Below, in pieces: positions 43,914 to 55,685 of a stretch of DNA of 64,000 nt. The translations under genes were made by a program, and so were the position numbers. The stretch spans positions 433,669-497,668 of the forward strand of contig ML976978.1 in NCBI GenBank assembly GCA_010015675.1, in the 5' to 3' direction. Each line of letters begins with the position of its first letter. The stretch's first letter is position 1. The notes beneath the pieces were generated by a model that saw only the letters and a list, made by a program, of their open reading frames with translations, ran no database searches and was not told where the DNA came from. Source of the DNA: Byssothecium circinans. Its lineage: Eukaryota > Ascomycota > Dothideomycetes > Pleosporales > Massarinaceae.

Positions 43914-46070
43914 TGTTTTACTGCTTTTGAGTGGTCGCGGGGGTTCTTCGAAGTACTTCGATTTGTCTTCGAGTTCTGTGTGGACAGACCAACCGGAGCG
44001 GAATGATGGCGCTAGGGACGCGGATCGGCGGCGAGAAGGAAGTTCTTTACCCGTGCTCAGGGTGGGTGAAAGATGGACATTTTCCCCCTTATAGGCCTCG
44101 CAGGTCCGACCTATGGAAATAAGTATATACCCAGTGCTTTGTTAAGGACAATTTCCGCTTACCACGCGTATCAGACTCACTCATGTTGGCTTTTGCTATA
44201 TTCTGGCAGTTCTGATCGTAGAACTCTAGCGGAAGAAGTAAGGGAAGCTCAAGATGCCCGATTGTGTGTCAGGCTGAGGAGGAAGCCCAGCTCTCTTATG
44301 TTGCGGAGGGGTCCGCAAACTCCTCCAAACTCCGTTCAGCTCTCACAATGAGCCTCCCTTTCCCCACTTCTCGGCAAGCGGTATTTTCACCGGAGCGACG
44401 GTGCTGCCTGGTAGTCCAGCCAATGGCTGGCTCGCTGTTCGCAGATGGTCATGGGGGTGCAGAGCCATCACTCAACGAACTGCTCGGTCTGACGCTGTAC
44501 TTCCACCTTCATGCCGTTCTTGGTCATGCGGGCGGCTTGGGGTCGTTCGGCTGCAGCGATTGCCAGGGTGGAAGCGCCCAAAACTGTACTCCAACTCGGA
44601 TATGGAGCTGTGTGGACCGGTAGTGTGGTGGGCGATCGAGTCCGACATAAGACAGCGGGTGGTCCCCATCCTCCTCGTTAACACGCAACGACCCGCTTCC
44701 CAGTCTCTCTTTTCTCAAACTATTGAGCCCAGCCAGCATAACCTCGTCGACGCCATTCGACCTTTTGATTCCCTCAACATTTCAAACAGCCAAGTCTTCA
44801 TAGCTACCCTGGTAGCCAACGAAACAATTCAATCGGCCATGAGAAGACACGAGCGGCGACAATTTTGCAGTTGTTCCGGAGCAATTCGTACTTGGGCCTC
44901 TTTTGGGGTCATTTTTGGTGTTATACAGCCATTATGGGCGAGCAGTGAGTATTTCAACCTGCCCAGAACCTATGTTACCAGGGCAGATTTCAGCTTGGCT
45001 ATCATTACTGATTTGCGCTATGCATGTCAGCAGCCCGCTGCAGACCCTTGCTCGATGGACTTCAGCTCAAGGACCATCCGCCGATCGCCGTCCACCGGTT
45101 CTCTCTTTGGCGAGGCAGCACACTGATATGTTGCACCCGTTGCACACGGCCTCGTGCGATGTTGGGGCTTTTCGCTTGTCAGTGGCTTGAAAAGAGTTCA
45201 CTACGATGGTAAGGTTGGGAATAGAGCGCATCCCAAGAAAAGAAACCTACTGATGGAAACAAGGCTATCCGTTGCGCATGCGAACAGCGAGGATGAGAAG
45301 GCTGCATATATCATGCTGCCCCCGCTTCTCGGTCGTAAAGCACGCAGCTGTCCAACAAACCGCGAGATTTCATTCGATGAGCCGACCAGTCGAGCGTCGA
45401 ACCAGTCAGTCGCATAGCACAGATTGTTGCATGGTGGACTATCGGTTAAAGACCGGTGAGCGGCCTTGGTGGCTCTACGATCACGCTCGAAGGCTGTGTA
45501 CAGTCGGATCCGTCTCTTCGAATTCAGGGAATTCAGCAAGGGAACTGAGCGACCTGTAAGGTCGAGGAGAAGCACTGGCGGTGGCTACGAGCCCCAGCTT
45601 GAGCGCTTTGTTCATGCTGTTCTATTTACCTAAGATGGACGTTGGCAAAGAAGAATGAAGCAAAACGAACGTCCCACATCGGGCAGTAGCTTTTGCAAAC
45701 CTTTTATCCCGGAGGCGTTGCATATGCAACAGGCAGATTCGGGATGGCTTGGGCAGATCGGCTGAGCCCAAGCAGGACCCATAAGGAGTGCCCGCCCATC
45801 CCATCTGCAAAGACGAGGTCACAAGCCGCAACCTGACGGATCCGGCCAAATTGGAACCGACGTGTTATCTGACATGGCAAGATCCTGACCATTGACGACA
45901 ACGCTGCAGCCGAATTGTACTACACCTCTCAAAGTTGAATTTTCGCACCGCTGAGGCTTACCCACCGAGGGCAAAGCCGGGAGTTACGCGCTATTACTTT
46001 TAAAGATCGCCTACGACTCAACGCAAAGGTCTTGCCTTGACAACCTCGCTCTCAACCTCGCCCAACAGCC
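43914..46070. other. Long intergenic region, 2.2 kb
   Basis: The stretch lies between two divergent genes. An open frame without recognisable domains runs at 44401-45126 on the plus strand, its first ATG being at about 44602, and a shorter one at 44264-44623. I cannot support either as a gene. No tRNA, repeat copy or mobile element is recognised. Confidence 0.5.
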
Positions 46071-47587
46071 ATGTCTTCGAAAATGACCCCCCGAAGTCCG
46101 ACCTCGAGTCGGTCGTCCGGCTCTTCACACTCAGCGACTATGGTCAACCTGAATTCGACCGAAACGACACCCCAGATTCCACACCAACCAGCCGCAAGTA
46201 TTACAGCCAGTTCAAGCGCAAGTATTGCAACCAGTTCAAGTTCCAGCGCCCATACGGCTGATGACGATGCGTCCTATTCACCTTATGAGCTCAAGCCAGT
46301 TGACGGATGGCCAAAGCTAGCCCAGGTGATGGCCAAGACGCCCGATTTCGCAGCCTTCCCTCGGTTCAGAGAGCTGAACGTCAAGAGTCTTCTATATTAC
46401 CAGGTACAGTTGACAGTTCTACAAAAGGAGCTTTGGAAGAGAGAATGCGAAGATAAGCTCGCGGAGGCTGAGCGGCCCGTTCAGTCTTCAGAATTTGCCG
46501 AATTACTTCTTCGCAAAGTACCTGTGGAGTCAGAGCAATCCAGGGAGGACTCGGAGCCGCAGTCTGCCGATGGGCATCCAGAGCAAGGGCAACCAAATGG
46601 ACCGTCGAAGCCGGAGTGCAGGCGGATGTCCGAGACGGAGCAATTCAAGATCATCAAAGAAATCAGAAGTGTGCTCAAGGAATACAGTGAGTGTGAACAC
46701 CAGAAGCTCACACTAGTTAAATCCGTCTGACATAGACCAGACGACGCCCTACTCCAATACTCGCAGATATCGGCACTTCCAGATCCGGACCCCTACAACA
46801 TACACAGCCTGCGGAACTGGATACGTCATGAAGACGGCGGCGCGGTCGGTATTCTTGGGGAAGGGTCAAAGGTATGGGGCAAACCAACCACTAAAGTGAA
46901 TGTATCTCTCTGGAGACAGTTCCGCACCCTCCTGTGGACTCTTGTCTGGCCGCAGGGACCGCCCACGGATAAGGAATACTATGACCTTATAGCGACAAGG
47001 CCTCCATCCAAACTTGACGGCTTGACACAGTGGTTTGCGTGGTACTTCGTGCCTTTTTATTATGCTTGCAAAGACCGGCTTAGGCCTTTCTACCATGCTT
47101 GCAAAGCCAAGTTCAAGAAATCGAAGGATGCTGACGTCGAGGAACCTGCAAATAACAGCCTGCAAATGAAGGAGCCAAAGGACTGGGAGATTAGCCCGGA
47201 AAGGGAAGCTACAATAGAGAACGTATCCGAGAGCAGCTTAGTGCGAATCACATCCGGAATCTCAACCGTCGTGGCCTGTTTACTCCCCGTCGTCGCCATA
47301 GCGGTATTATCCCAGGTTCACGGGACTCGGGACCTATTGCTTTGCTTGGCTGGTTTCTCAGTCGTTTTCTGTGTCGGCTTGATCTTTATGACTCAGGGTA
47401 CATCGAAACGAGTCGAGATCTTCTCTGCGACTGCTGCGTACGTATCCCATTATCCGAATTGTTCATCTGTTGATGCCAGAGCAGATTCTCGGCCGTCATG
47501 GTTGTATTCATGTCGGATCCAGTGATCGTCGTTACTCCAGGAAATCCGTATCCAGCGCCGATCAACATCACTTCACCCCGCACATGA
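46071..47587 (+). CDS. DUF6594 membrane protein
   Basis: Three exons, 46071-46686, 46741-47437 and 47485-47587, give 471 residues. A Ser/Thr-rich N-terminus precedes DGWPKLAQVMAKTPDFAAFP, RFRELNVKSLLYYQVQLTVLQKEL and KEYNDALLQYSQISALPDPD, which are typical of the fungal DUF6594 family. The C-terminus has three hydrophobic helices: SGISTVVACLLPVVAIAVL, LLLCLAGFSVVFCVGLIFM and FSAVMVVFMSDPVIVVTPG. The family is expanded in Pezizomycotina and has no established function. The central part carries a Glu/Gln/Pro-rich insert (about 145-190). The ATG at 46071 sits in CAGCCATGTC; all junctions are GT-AG and keep frame. A membrane location is certain only as prediction. Confidence 0.85.
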
Positions 47588-48352
47588 TGCGCTCGCCACC
47601 ATATGGTCTTTGACGTTTGGAGAAGTTGCGATTTGGGGGACAATCAATGATTGATCGAAATAACGACGCAATGACCGAAGATGACACGTGAAGGAAAGCC
47701 TGTAGCTCAACGATCATGCCTGTATTTTCAAATATTCACTAAATCTTGGGGTCTAGGAAAGGATTCGGGCATTCGGGTCGAACTAATCACAGACATGATG
47801 GACTTTGTGGTCGTTGAATCCTTTTTGAGTGTTTCTCTTAGAGTTAGTACGTCAATCATTACAGCTTGGTTGGGGATGCGGCGGCAAATTTAGTAATTTA
47901 CTTCCTGCCTTTACAGATTTCTCCCCTGGCCGGTCTCCTCTCACACAGCAGATTGATGCACTTACCAATCACATCGATTCTGCGGAGTTTCGTCTAAAAC
48001 CCCAAGATTCCCCCAACGCGGAGGATTGCCTCAAAACCAGTAATCCCTCGTAGATGAAAACAAACACCTTCTTGATACAGCCTACCAACCTACAATGTCC
48101 GTTCTTCATCAAGGCGAGATACACGTTGGTATGTAGGTATTCCTGGTATTGGGGACCTGGAAGCGGTGGGGATTTCTTTAGCTAACGGGCGAGGCGAGTC
48201 CATATCCCCCGCGTTATCGCGACCCCTCACAAGCTTACCTTGAGCTCACAAGGCAAGCAACCACGCAATGATCATCTCGATTCTTACCAAGCCAACACTC
48301 TTCCCGCCAACATGCAGCCCTTTCTCCCCTCTGACGCAACTTGCTCACCATC
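47588..48352. other. Intergenic between tandem plus-strand genes
   Basis: 765 bases with no supported gene; the 3' flank of the DUF6594 gene and the promoter of the amidase. Confidence 0.55.
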
Positions 48353-50040
48353 ATGGCTTCCATGTTGCCAGCGACCCGATGGCAGCTGGTCTGCAAAAGA
48401 ACATACCCCGCCTTGAGGATCGCCTCGAGCGTCGCGATACGGCGAGCCATCTCAACGGCTTCAAGACCACCCTATTATACCGACTTTGCGACGACGAGGA
48501 ATGCGAGTTTCGAAGTGGTGAAGAGGACGTTTACGACTTCACGACCATGGCGTCTACACACGAAAGAGATGAACGAGGCACAGTTGTCGAGCTTGAAGGT
48601 AGATGAGAAGAGATTAATGGAGGACCTGCATTACACATGCCAATGGGGCACCGGCGAACGATGGGGAGAGTATGTGTCACCTTTTTTCTCCTCTGGGGCT
48701 CTGAATACAAGATATTGATTCCTCCCAGCGCTCCCACTGAAACTGGAATGTCGCGCCTCGCCCTCTCAGACGCCGACAAGCAGGCCCGCGACTGGTTCGT
48801 CAAGACCACAGAAGACCTGGGCTGTAAAGTCACCATCGACGCCATGGGGAACATCTTCGCGGTCCGACCTGGTCTGAACAATGACAGGCCGCCGACGTTC
48901 GCGGGTTCGCATCTAGATACCCAGCCGACTGGTGGGCGGTACGACGGCATACTAGGCATTCATGCGGGCGTGGAGATGTTGAAGGTGTTGAATGATAATT
49001 GGGTAGAGACGCAGTATCCCGTAGGAGTCGTAAACTGGACAAAGTACATTCCCGCTTCCTTCACAACCTCCTCCTATAAGACCGCAAAAGGAGACAGACA
49101 AAAAACTAACACCACACCCAGCGAAGAAGGCGCCCGATTCCCCATCTCCATGTCCGCCTCAGGCGTCTGGGCCCATAGCATCCCGCTCCCCACCGCCCAC
49201 AACCTCAAAGAAGTCCACCCAGGCACCGCAACAATATCCTCCGAACTCTCCCGCATCTCCTACCTCGGCAGCACCCCCGCATCCCACGAAGCCACCCCCA
49301 TGGCCGCCCACTTCGAACTCCACATCGAGCAGGGCCCGCTCCTCGAAATGTCCAACAAAAAGATCGGCGTGGTCCAAGGCGTGCAAGCGTATAAATGACT
49401 CACCGTGACCGTCAAAGGACGCGATACACACACCGGCACCACGGACCTGAAAAGCAGGGCCGATGCGCTGCTGACGGCGAGTAAAATGATCCTACACAGT
49501 CACAGACTGGCTACTGCGAATAACGCGTTGGCGAGCACGGGGATCTTGAACTTGAGGCCGGGGAGTACGAATACGGTGCCTGGGGAAGTTGGTTTCTCTC
49601 TTGATATCCGCTCTCCGAAGGACGAAACTGTCGCAAAGATGCTTTCTTTTATCGAACGCGACTTCCCTAAGATCGCGGCCGGTGAGGATGTCGATGGCTT
49701 GAATAAGGGATGCACGCCGTCGCTTCCCCTCAGCGTTTCTATTACTGAGGATTTCGATAGTCCGGCGACGACGTTTCACCCTCTTTGCATCTCTGCAGTC
49801 GCGGAAGCTGCGCATAGCGCTCTGGGACCTAATAGCAAGAATTTGATTATGGATATGACGAGTGGTGCGGGACATGACAGTGTTTATGCGTCGAAGAGGT
49901 GCCCGACGAGTATGATCTTTATGCCGTGTAGGGAGGGCGTTAGTCATAATCCGAGGGAGTTTTGTGAGGAAAGGGATTGTGCATTGGGGGCGCAGGTTCT
50001 TTTGCAGAGTGTGCTGAGGTTTGATAGACAGCGGGAATGA
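48353..50040 (+). pseudogene. M20 carbamoylase/ureidopropionase-type amidase with one in-frame TGA
   Basis: Three exons, 48353-48669, 48729-49043 and 49122-50040, form a 517-codon frame broken by TGA at 49396-49398 (codon 303). The protein matches the hydantoinase/carbamoylase branch of peptidase family M20 (N-carbamoyl-L-amino-acid hydrolase, beta-ureidopropionase, allantoate amidohydrolase). Metal-site segments are intact: AGSHLDTQPTGGRYDG, NEEGARFP, HIEQGP. After the stop, VTVKGRDTHTGTTD, the dimerisation region, GAGHDS and SHNPREF are also intact. The family usually has a Trp at the stop position, so a single TGG-to-TGA change is likely. The N-terminus (RTYPALRIASSVAIRRAIS) resembles a mitochondrial presequence. 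Possible explanations are a recent null allele, a sequencing error or stop readthrough (TGA followed by C). Confidence 0.85.
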
Positions 50041-50487
50041 GGGGTTTGATGGTGGTACAGTATTAAGATTTGGTTGGACTATCTGCGACTAGCGCTAGTT
50101 ATGGAGGATGTAATTAAAGTGTAGATAATGATGACAGTAGTTATACGGCATGCGGGTATATGTGACATTGGGAAAGTTTCTAGTAAATATGATGACAATA
50201 ACCGAGAGGATGGTGGTGTGTTGTACAGTCCGGTACATGGTGATATGTGCTAAGAAATGAGATGTGGAAAGTAAATTTCGACGCCCGTAAATATGCCGCT
50301 GTCGTAAATGGCAGGTATTTAACCGTATGAATCCGCCGTAGAAATGTCCCGCCATGGGCATATCTCGGAATAAATGAAGCGGCTTCTCGCGATGGAGGAA
50401 TGTGTCGTCATGTAAATGGTGCGGTTCCCTTCCGTGGCTTCGGTGTTGAGCCATCTTTCATCCATCTCCTGTCGATGGCGGCTTAGA
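50041..50487. other. Intergenic between convergent genes
   Basis: 447 bases between the 3' ends of the amidase and the Sea3/WDR59-like gene. No supported feature. Confidence 0.6.
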
Positions 50488-53400
50488 TTAGAAATAGCTC
50501 TTCCCCGTCAACCTCGCCTTCCTCTCCTTCTCCTTCTTTTTCTTCTTCCTCCCCTCAGACCTCCCCGTCACCGTCCCTGCACTCAAACTCGCACTATCCC
50601 TATCCCCATCTTGCTCCACACCGCCTCTCCTCCCAATCCTACTCCCCACGCCCAGCTCCGCCTTCGTACTGGCCTCCTCATCGAACTCCACCTCAGGCAG
50701 CCAACCTCCTCGCTCATCCCATCCCCGTACACCCTCCATGAACAAATCGATCCTCGCGCGCTCGTCCACGTCGTCGAAGCCGCAGCCGCAGCCACAGCCG
50801 ACCACGCAATCGGTATCTTCGGCGAGATTGGAGGAAGGGTCGTAGGGCATGCATTCGAAGTGTGCGACGTGGTTGCAGTTTGGGCACCAGTATACGCGGC
50901 CTGAGACGCGGATCCAGCATATACTGCATGTATAGATTGGTTCTCCTTCCGTTTTCGCTGTCTTGGGTGGGGTGGTGGTGGAGGGGGCGTGGGAGTGGCT
51001 GGATAGGTTGGAGGCACCGCGGGATATGGAGGGGCGTGAGAGTCGTGGGGTAATTACTTGGTAGGGCTTCGACCTTGAAAGGGGGGTAGAAGTGAAGGAC
51101 TCGGTTGTGGTCTCGGCGTAAGGGGTGGGGATCATGAGACGGAGAGACTTTCCCGCAGCGGCGGACGATGTATTGGTGATAGTGTTGTTATGATTGTAGT
51201 AGGAGCCTGTTTGGATCGGTGTGGGGATTTCGGTGGTGGGTGTAAAGGATGTAGTAATGTTCGGCGTGAACTCCGAAGCTTCTGGATTAAAATAGAAGTT
51301 GCGCGGGGAGGATAGGGGCAACCGCCTCAGTTGGTCCGATGGACGGCGGGAGGGCGGCGGCGCCAGTGTCGATGTTCGAGATGGAGGCTGTAAAGTTGGT
51401 ATGGAGTCGGCTTTTTCATTCTTGAGCGCTGGAAGCTCAGATTCCGCTTTCGATCTGCCCCTTGATTCTTCGTCTGGAGACGGAAAGTACGATACTAAGC
51501 CATTGAACTTGAGTATCTCCGCTCTCTTACTGACGAGGCTCCAACAACCCAGCATCTCAGCATACTGTTGCCTCCATGCGCGGTACAGCCATTCTTTCGA
51601 CATGTCTAGCAATGGCGCACTCACACATGCCTCATCATCAAATTTGTCTTGATTCTTGAGCGTGACTTTGATGGGTGAAGGCTCGCCCGCATCACCCACT
51701 TTTATGTTCAATGGAGCCGTGTGTTCTGTTGAGCCGTCGGCAAGAAGAGCTTCATACTCTGAATCCGAATCGGAGTTGTGATCGACATTGACTCGGTCCG
51801 TTTGACCAAAGCTCGGTCTCTTCGCATATTTAGATCGCGGGGGAGGTCCGGTATTACGCTCCTGACTCCCACTACTATAAAATGTTGTAGTGCCCCAGGT
51901 AACTCCGCTCGCCGGTGCAGAAGTCGATAGATCCTCGGTTCGCGACTTGACAGGCGGACTCGAACTCATCAGGTTCTTTCCAAAGGTCGCTAACGCGTTA
52001 GAGAACCCAGTCGGCGCCATTTTCTTTCCCAACGTCGTCTGACTCTGCTCAGGGCTTGTGCCATATGGTGTATTCGTTGCGGTCGCCGATTTGAACGTGG
52101 TTGCTCGCGAGACATTCGGCGGTGTATTCCCTGTAGAGTAAGGCGTTGCAGGTTCAGAAGGAATCGTATCACTGCCCCAAGGCCCGTTGCTCGATCCATG
52201 GCTGCCATACGTATCCAAATTCCTACTGAGACGATGCCAACCGAATTCATTCACAGGTGTAGCGTAGCGCGAGTGTGCAGGCGTCGTCGGAACAGAAATG
52301 TTCGGTTTGAACAGGCTCCAGGCGGCTTCATCAGAGGGAAAATAATCAAGGGAGAACGCAGGAGCTTCCATAGACATGGGGAGGTGGGATTGTCTCATCT
52401 TAGCCATAGCACTGGGGACACCTTCACGGGCAGCAGGCTCGGAGAAAATACATGATAACATGGCAAGCATCTGGGTGTCGGCGAGTTTTTCAAAATGGTT
52501 AAAGAGAGCGGGAATCAGGTAGGTGACGACGGAATGATGGCCCCACTTCACGCGGCCACGCAACTTGGGGTTCTTCACGGCTTCTGCTTCGTCGAATTGC
52601 AGGTCCAGACCACTATCTTTTCTCTTGATCCGCACAAGTGCACGTCGGGCCAGCACAAGAACGCGTTCGCGTCGATGTCGTTGTGGTAAGATGTCCAATG
52701 GAACTTCGTTGTTTAAAATGAGTCTGCAAAATACCCAAATGTCTGCTAAGTCCTCATATCCATGCTTCTTGGCCACCTCTGCGTTATGCGAGCATACTGT
52801 TGGCCCGTCCCCAAAGATCAGGTATTCCTCTGCAAGACTCCTCTTGCTGGGTATGAAGTCGGCCACCGAGGAGTCTAGAATCGTAATAACAGACCGCTTA
52901 TTCGAATATGGTGGGTCAATTGATGACGGAACGGATGCCTTCGTGTTCAAACGTGAAGATACTTTTTGCCAGGGCAACGGAGGGAAAAAGTTTCTGAATC
53001 GTACTTCCTCACTGTCTGACCCTGAAGACGAAGAAGGCGACGACGACGACGACTCCCAAGAAATTGTTGACGAAGTCGGAGATTCTGATCCATGACCTGC
53101 GGTGATACGACCAAACGTTTCGAAGATGTCATCTTTCTGGGGGTTTTGGCGGAGATTCCGTGGCAGCCGAGTCGCGCCCATCATTAAGCTGGCGGACCCA
53201 TTGGGAAATGCTAGCCCGTGTCCAGGAAGACGTGCGGTTATCAAGAACCCTGGACTTGAAAATTTGGCCACTGTCTGTACGGGAACGGGTATGTTAGTCT
53301 TTGTCAATGACGAGTTCATAAGCTCATTTTCGTAATCACCCGAATCTGACCCCTCTTCCTCCTCGCTAGAGTCCTCTTGTGCAGGTAGCCCAGCCGCCGG

Positions 53401-55335
53401 TCCATGTGTTGGCCCAGGTTCCACGTTAAGTCCGTTTGGATTTTTTGCCTGCGCGATGATGTCCTCAAGGCTACTCTCGCCTAGAGCATAAGTGAAGATA
53501 GCAGCTAGTGCTGGACGTCCTTGATAAGCGTAGACGTTTGCAATCCGCTGAAGTGACTCTTTGAGATGTTCGAGCATAGAAGCAGTGATGGCCGCGGTAG
53601 TCTTTTCGAACCTAATCTCAAGAGGGTGAATGCCTGGGTCTCCAAGTTCATCAGCCGGCTCCTCAACGCGGGTGTAGTTATCAGGAAACCCAATCGTGAG
53701 ACGAAGAAAGACAGGCTTTCGAGCTTCCGCTTGATTTGGATTCGTGGCGTTGTCGATATCTCCCCAGGGGCCTTTGAAGGCTATGACGACCTCGCGATAC
53801 GGATCCTCTATCTTCTCGGCGTCGAGATTCGGATATTGCTTGATGACTGCAGTGATCTCTTGAGCTATAGCGTGACGTGGATCATCCTCTTGCTCTACGG
53901 CTCTCCCTTTTCCGTCGATCTTTCGTGCCTCGATATTAACGTTGTGCATCCAAGTGACGTGACTGACTACGCGTCGGGTGGGATCGCGTCGTACGGTCCG
54001 TGCTGTCATTGTGGCTCGTTTCGGCTGTCCATTATTTAGCAAAGATGTCGCGCTGCCTAGTTGAGAATTTCTGAACAGGGACGACAGGGCACCCGTCGGC
54101 AGAAGTCCGTCCTGAGAGCGACTTGGTCTCTTGCTTTCCGTAATAGGAAGAGGACCATTGCGGAAGGTGATGTATTGTGCACCCATTCGTGACTTGGTCG
54201 GCTTCTCAAGGAGAGGGCCACCTTTCTCGAAATTGACGGCTTGTTTTAGAATAGCTGGGTCAATGCTGTGGAGCCGGAGTTGGTGGTCAGTTGCCCATGT
54301 CACCAACTGGTATTCACGATTGTCGCGACCATCGTCACAGTCGCCACGAGAACGCCATAGAAACTCATAGAGTCGAGTGGGTCCCGTGTCGCCGAACACA
54401 TGAGCGGGAGCGTTTGGACATTTGGTCTGCGTGCCTACAGTCGTTTGCTTATAGAGACCGAGTGCAGCAGAGCCGTGCTGCGGCAATGCAATGATACCGT
54501 TTGGAAACGGGGTATGCCGCGCTCGTAGCAGCGGATATTCGGTGACGATGGTGCGGCTAGGCTTGGAAATGTGTTCTGTGACACCGGCCTGATCCCACTG
54601 CTTGATGGTCTTGTCGAGGGAGCAAGTGAGGATTTTGGTGGCTACAGAGCGGTGCCAGTCAATACCGTAGACCCTGTTGAAGTGTGCATGGATGGTTGAG
54701 ATGGGCCGTGCTCCGTGACGGATATCCCATATTTGTACATAGCGATCATGGGAAGATGCTAATATGTTTTCATTCTGACGGTTCCATTTGACTTGTGTGG
54801 CTCCCCCTTCCCAATCAGCAAAACTCACACTTGGTGTTCGCTGTACGGAATTGAGCGAGCTTGTGGCCGAAGCGGGCGCCCGGAGGTCCCAGGTGAAAAC
54901 ATAGGTGTCGAGGGCACAAGTTGCAAGTACGTCTGGGTGGTGGGCTGAAAAATTGATGTCTGTGATGCTCCCCTGGTGCGAATCGAGGGTGAACTGGATC
55001 GGTGCTTCGTTTAGGTTTGTCTTGATGTTGAGATTGAAGATGATGGCTTTGTTGTTGTTTGTGGAAGCTATCCACTCGGCCCTCGACGCAAATGGCGACC
55101 ACTGCACGTCTGCGACTTCAAAGCCAATGCGGTATCGGATGTAGCGCGGCGGGGAGTAGGGATTGTCGAGGTCGATGATCAGTATCCCCTGAGTACCAGC
55201 CAGAACGACGTCTCTGCCGCTCGGCGAGATGGATGCCGCTGTGTATTCTTCGTTGACGGCAATCTGAACGTCCTTGTCGAATGTAGGACTCTGGAAAGGG
55301 GTAGCTGGCTCCCCGGTGGCCGCCACCGCTGCCAT
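50488..55335 (-). CDS. Sea3/Mtc5 (WDR59-like) SEA/GATOR2 complex subunit
   Basis: An intronless gene of 1615 residues, start ATG at 55335 (MAAVAATGEPATPF); the open frame extends to a GTG at 55350 but ATG is preferred. Order of parts: N-terminal WD40 propeller (about 25-330; AASISPSGRDVVLAGTQGIL, FSAHHPDVLATCALDTYVFTWDLR, WNRQNENILASSHDRYVQIWDI, DWHRSVATKILTCSLDKTIKQWD); an RWD domain (about 470-640); long Ser/Pro-rich disordered regions; and a C-terminal RING-like zinc motif (CSICWIRVSGRVYWCPNC, HVAHFEC, then a DCVVGCGCGCG tail). This WD40-RWD-RING layout is that of yeast Sea3/Mtc5 and animal WDR59 in the SEACAT/GATOR2 complex, which relays amino-acid status to TORC1 at the vacuole. It is longer than many homologues because of the disordered segments. 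Confidence 0.9.
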   Translation of the reverse strand: MAAVAATGEPATPFQSPTFDKDVQIAVNEEYTAASISPSGRDVVLAGTQGILIIDLDNPYSPPRYIRYRIGFEVADVQWSPFASRAEWIASTNNNKAIIFNLNIKTNLNEAPIQFTLDSHQGSITDINFSAHHPDVLATCALDTYVFTWDLRAPASATSSLNSVQRTPSVSFADWEGGATQVKWNRQNENILASSHDRYVQIWDIRHGARPISTIHAHFNRVYGIDWHRSVATKILTCSLDKTIKQWDQAGVTEHISKPSRTIVTEYPLLRARHTPFPNGIIALPQHGSAALGLYKQTTVGTQTKCPNAPAHVFGDTGPTRLYEFLWRSRGDCDDGRDNREYQLVTWATDHQLRLHSIDPAILKQAVNFEKGGPLLEKPTKSRMGAQYITFRNGPLPITESKRPSRSQDGLLPTGALSSLFRNSQLGSATSLLNNGQPKRATMTARTVRRDPTRRVVSHVTWMHNVNIEARKIDGKGRAVEQEDDPRHAIAQEITAVIKQYPNLDAEKIEDPYREVVIAFKGPWGDIDNATNPNQAEARKPVFLRLTIGFPDNYTRVEEPADELGDPGIHPLEIRFEKTTAAITASMLEHLKESLQRIANVYAYQGRPALAAIFTYALGESSLEDIIAQAKNPNGLNVEPGPTHGPAAGLPAQEDSSEEEEGSDSGDYENELMNSSLTKTNIPVPVQTVAKFSSPGFLITARLPGHGLAFPNGSASLMMGATRLPRNLRQNPQKDDIFETFGRITAGHGSESPTSSTISWESSSSSPSSSSGSDSEEVRFRNFFPPLPWQKVSSRLNTKASVPSSIDPPYSNKRSVITILDSSVADFIPSKRSLAEEYLIFGDGPTVCSHNAEVAKKHGYEDLADIWVFCRLILNNEVPLDILPQRHRRERVLVLARRALVRIKRKDSGLDLQFDEAEAVKNPKLRGRVKWGHHSVVTYLIPALFNHFEKLADTQMLAMLSCIFSEPAAREGVPSAMAKMRQSHLPMSMEAPAFSLDYFPSDEAAWSLFKPNISVPTTPAHSRYATPVNEFGWHRLSRNLDTYGSHGSSNGPWGSDTIPSEPATPYSTGNTPPNVSRATTFKSATATNTPYGTSPEQSQTTLGKKMAPTGFSNALATFGKNLMSSSPPVKSRTEDLSTSAPASGVTWGTTTFYSSGSQERNTGPPPRSKYAKRPSFGQTDRVNVDHNSDSDSEYEALLADGSTEHTAPLNIKVGDAGEPSPIKVTLKNQDKFDDEACVSAPLLDMSKEWLYRAWRQQYAEMLGCWSLVSKRAEILKFNGLVSYFPSPDEESRGRSKAESELPALKNEKADSIPTLQPPSRTSTLAPPPSRRPSDQLRRLPLSSPRNFYFNPEASEFTPNITTSFTPTTEIPTPIQTGSYYNHNNTITNTSSAAAGKSLRLMIPTPYAETTTESFTSTPLSRSKPYQVITPRLSRPSISRGASNLSSHSHAPSTTTPPKTAKTEGEPIYTCSICWIRVSGRVYWCPNCNHVAHFECMPYDPSSNLAEDTDCVVGCGCGCGFDDVDERARIDLFMEGVRGWDERGGWLPEVEFDEEASTKAELGVGSRIGRRGGVEQDGDRDSASLSAGTVTGRSEGRKKKKKEKERKARLTGKSYF

Positions 55336-55685
55336 GCTGCTGAAGTGCACGTGAGGAGGAGGAGCCCTGGTCGTCCTGGACCTGGGGACAGCCGCCGCCA
55401 GAAGAGCTTAGATCTGTATCGTTGTCATGTAGCGGTCAGCGGCACTAGCCGAATGTGGCTCGTGTGGCCTACAGTGGCCAGTCGGCCGCCGGATAAGTTT
55501 CACCAGGGCACGATGACTCAGCCGCCCGCCATGAACGGTGACGCGTGTGTCACCGTGTAAGCTCTGCCACCCCGCCAACACAACTGCACAACATTTGAAC
55601 TGACTTCCACCCAGAGCCATCCCTGGCTACATCCTCCTCATACTACTAGCCCTCGTCTTTATCACCGACAAGTACCGCATCCGCC
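55336..55685. promoter_or_regulatory. Bidirectional promoter region, Sea3-like / ubc13
   Basis: 350 bases between two divergent ATGs, so both promoters should be here. I see no clear single motif to name. Confidence 0.5.

Noticed and set aside
49386..49416. A tiny intron (GTATAA...AAAG, 31 bases) that would remove the TGA in the amidase
   Set aside because: It is shorter than normal fungal introns and would delete the conserved TVTV strand before KGRD; a nonsense codon is the simpler reading.
55336..55350. GTG start five codons upstream for the Sea3/WDR59-like protein
   Set aside because: Nuclear fungal genes start at ATG; the ATG at 55335 is in frame and adequate.
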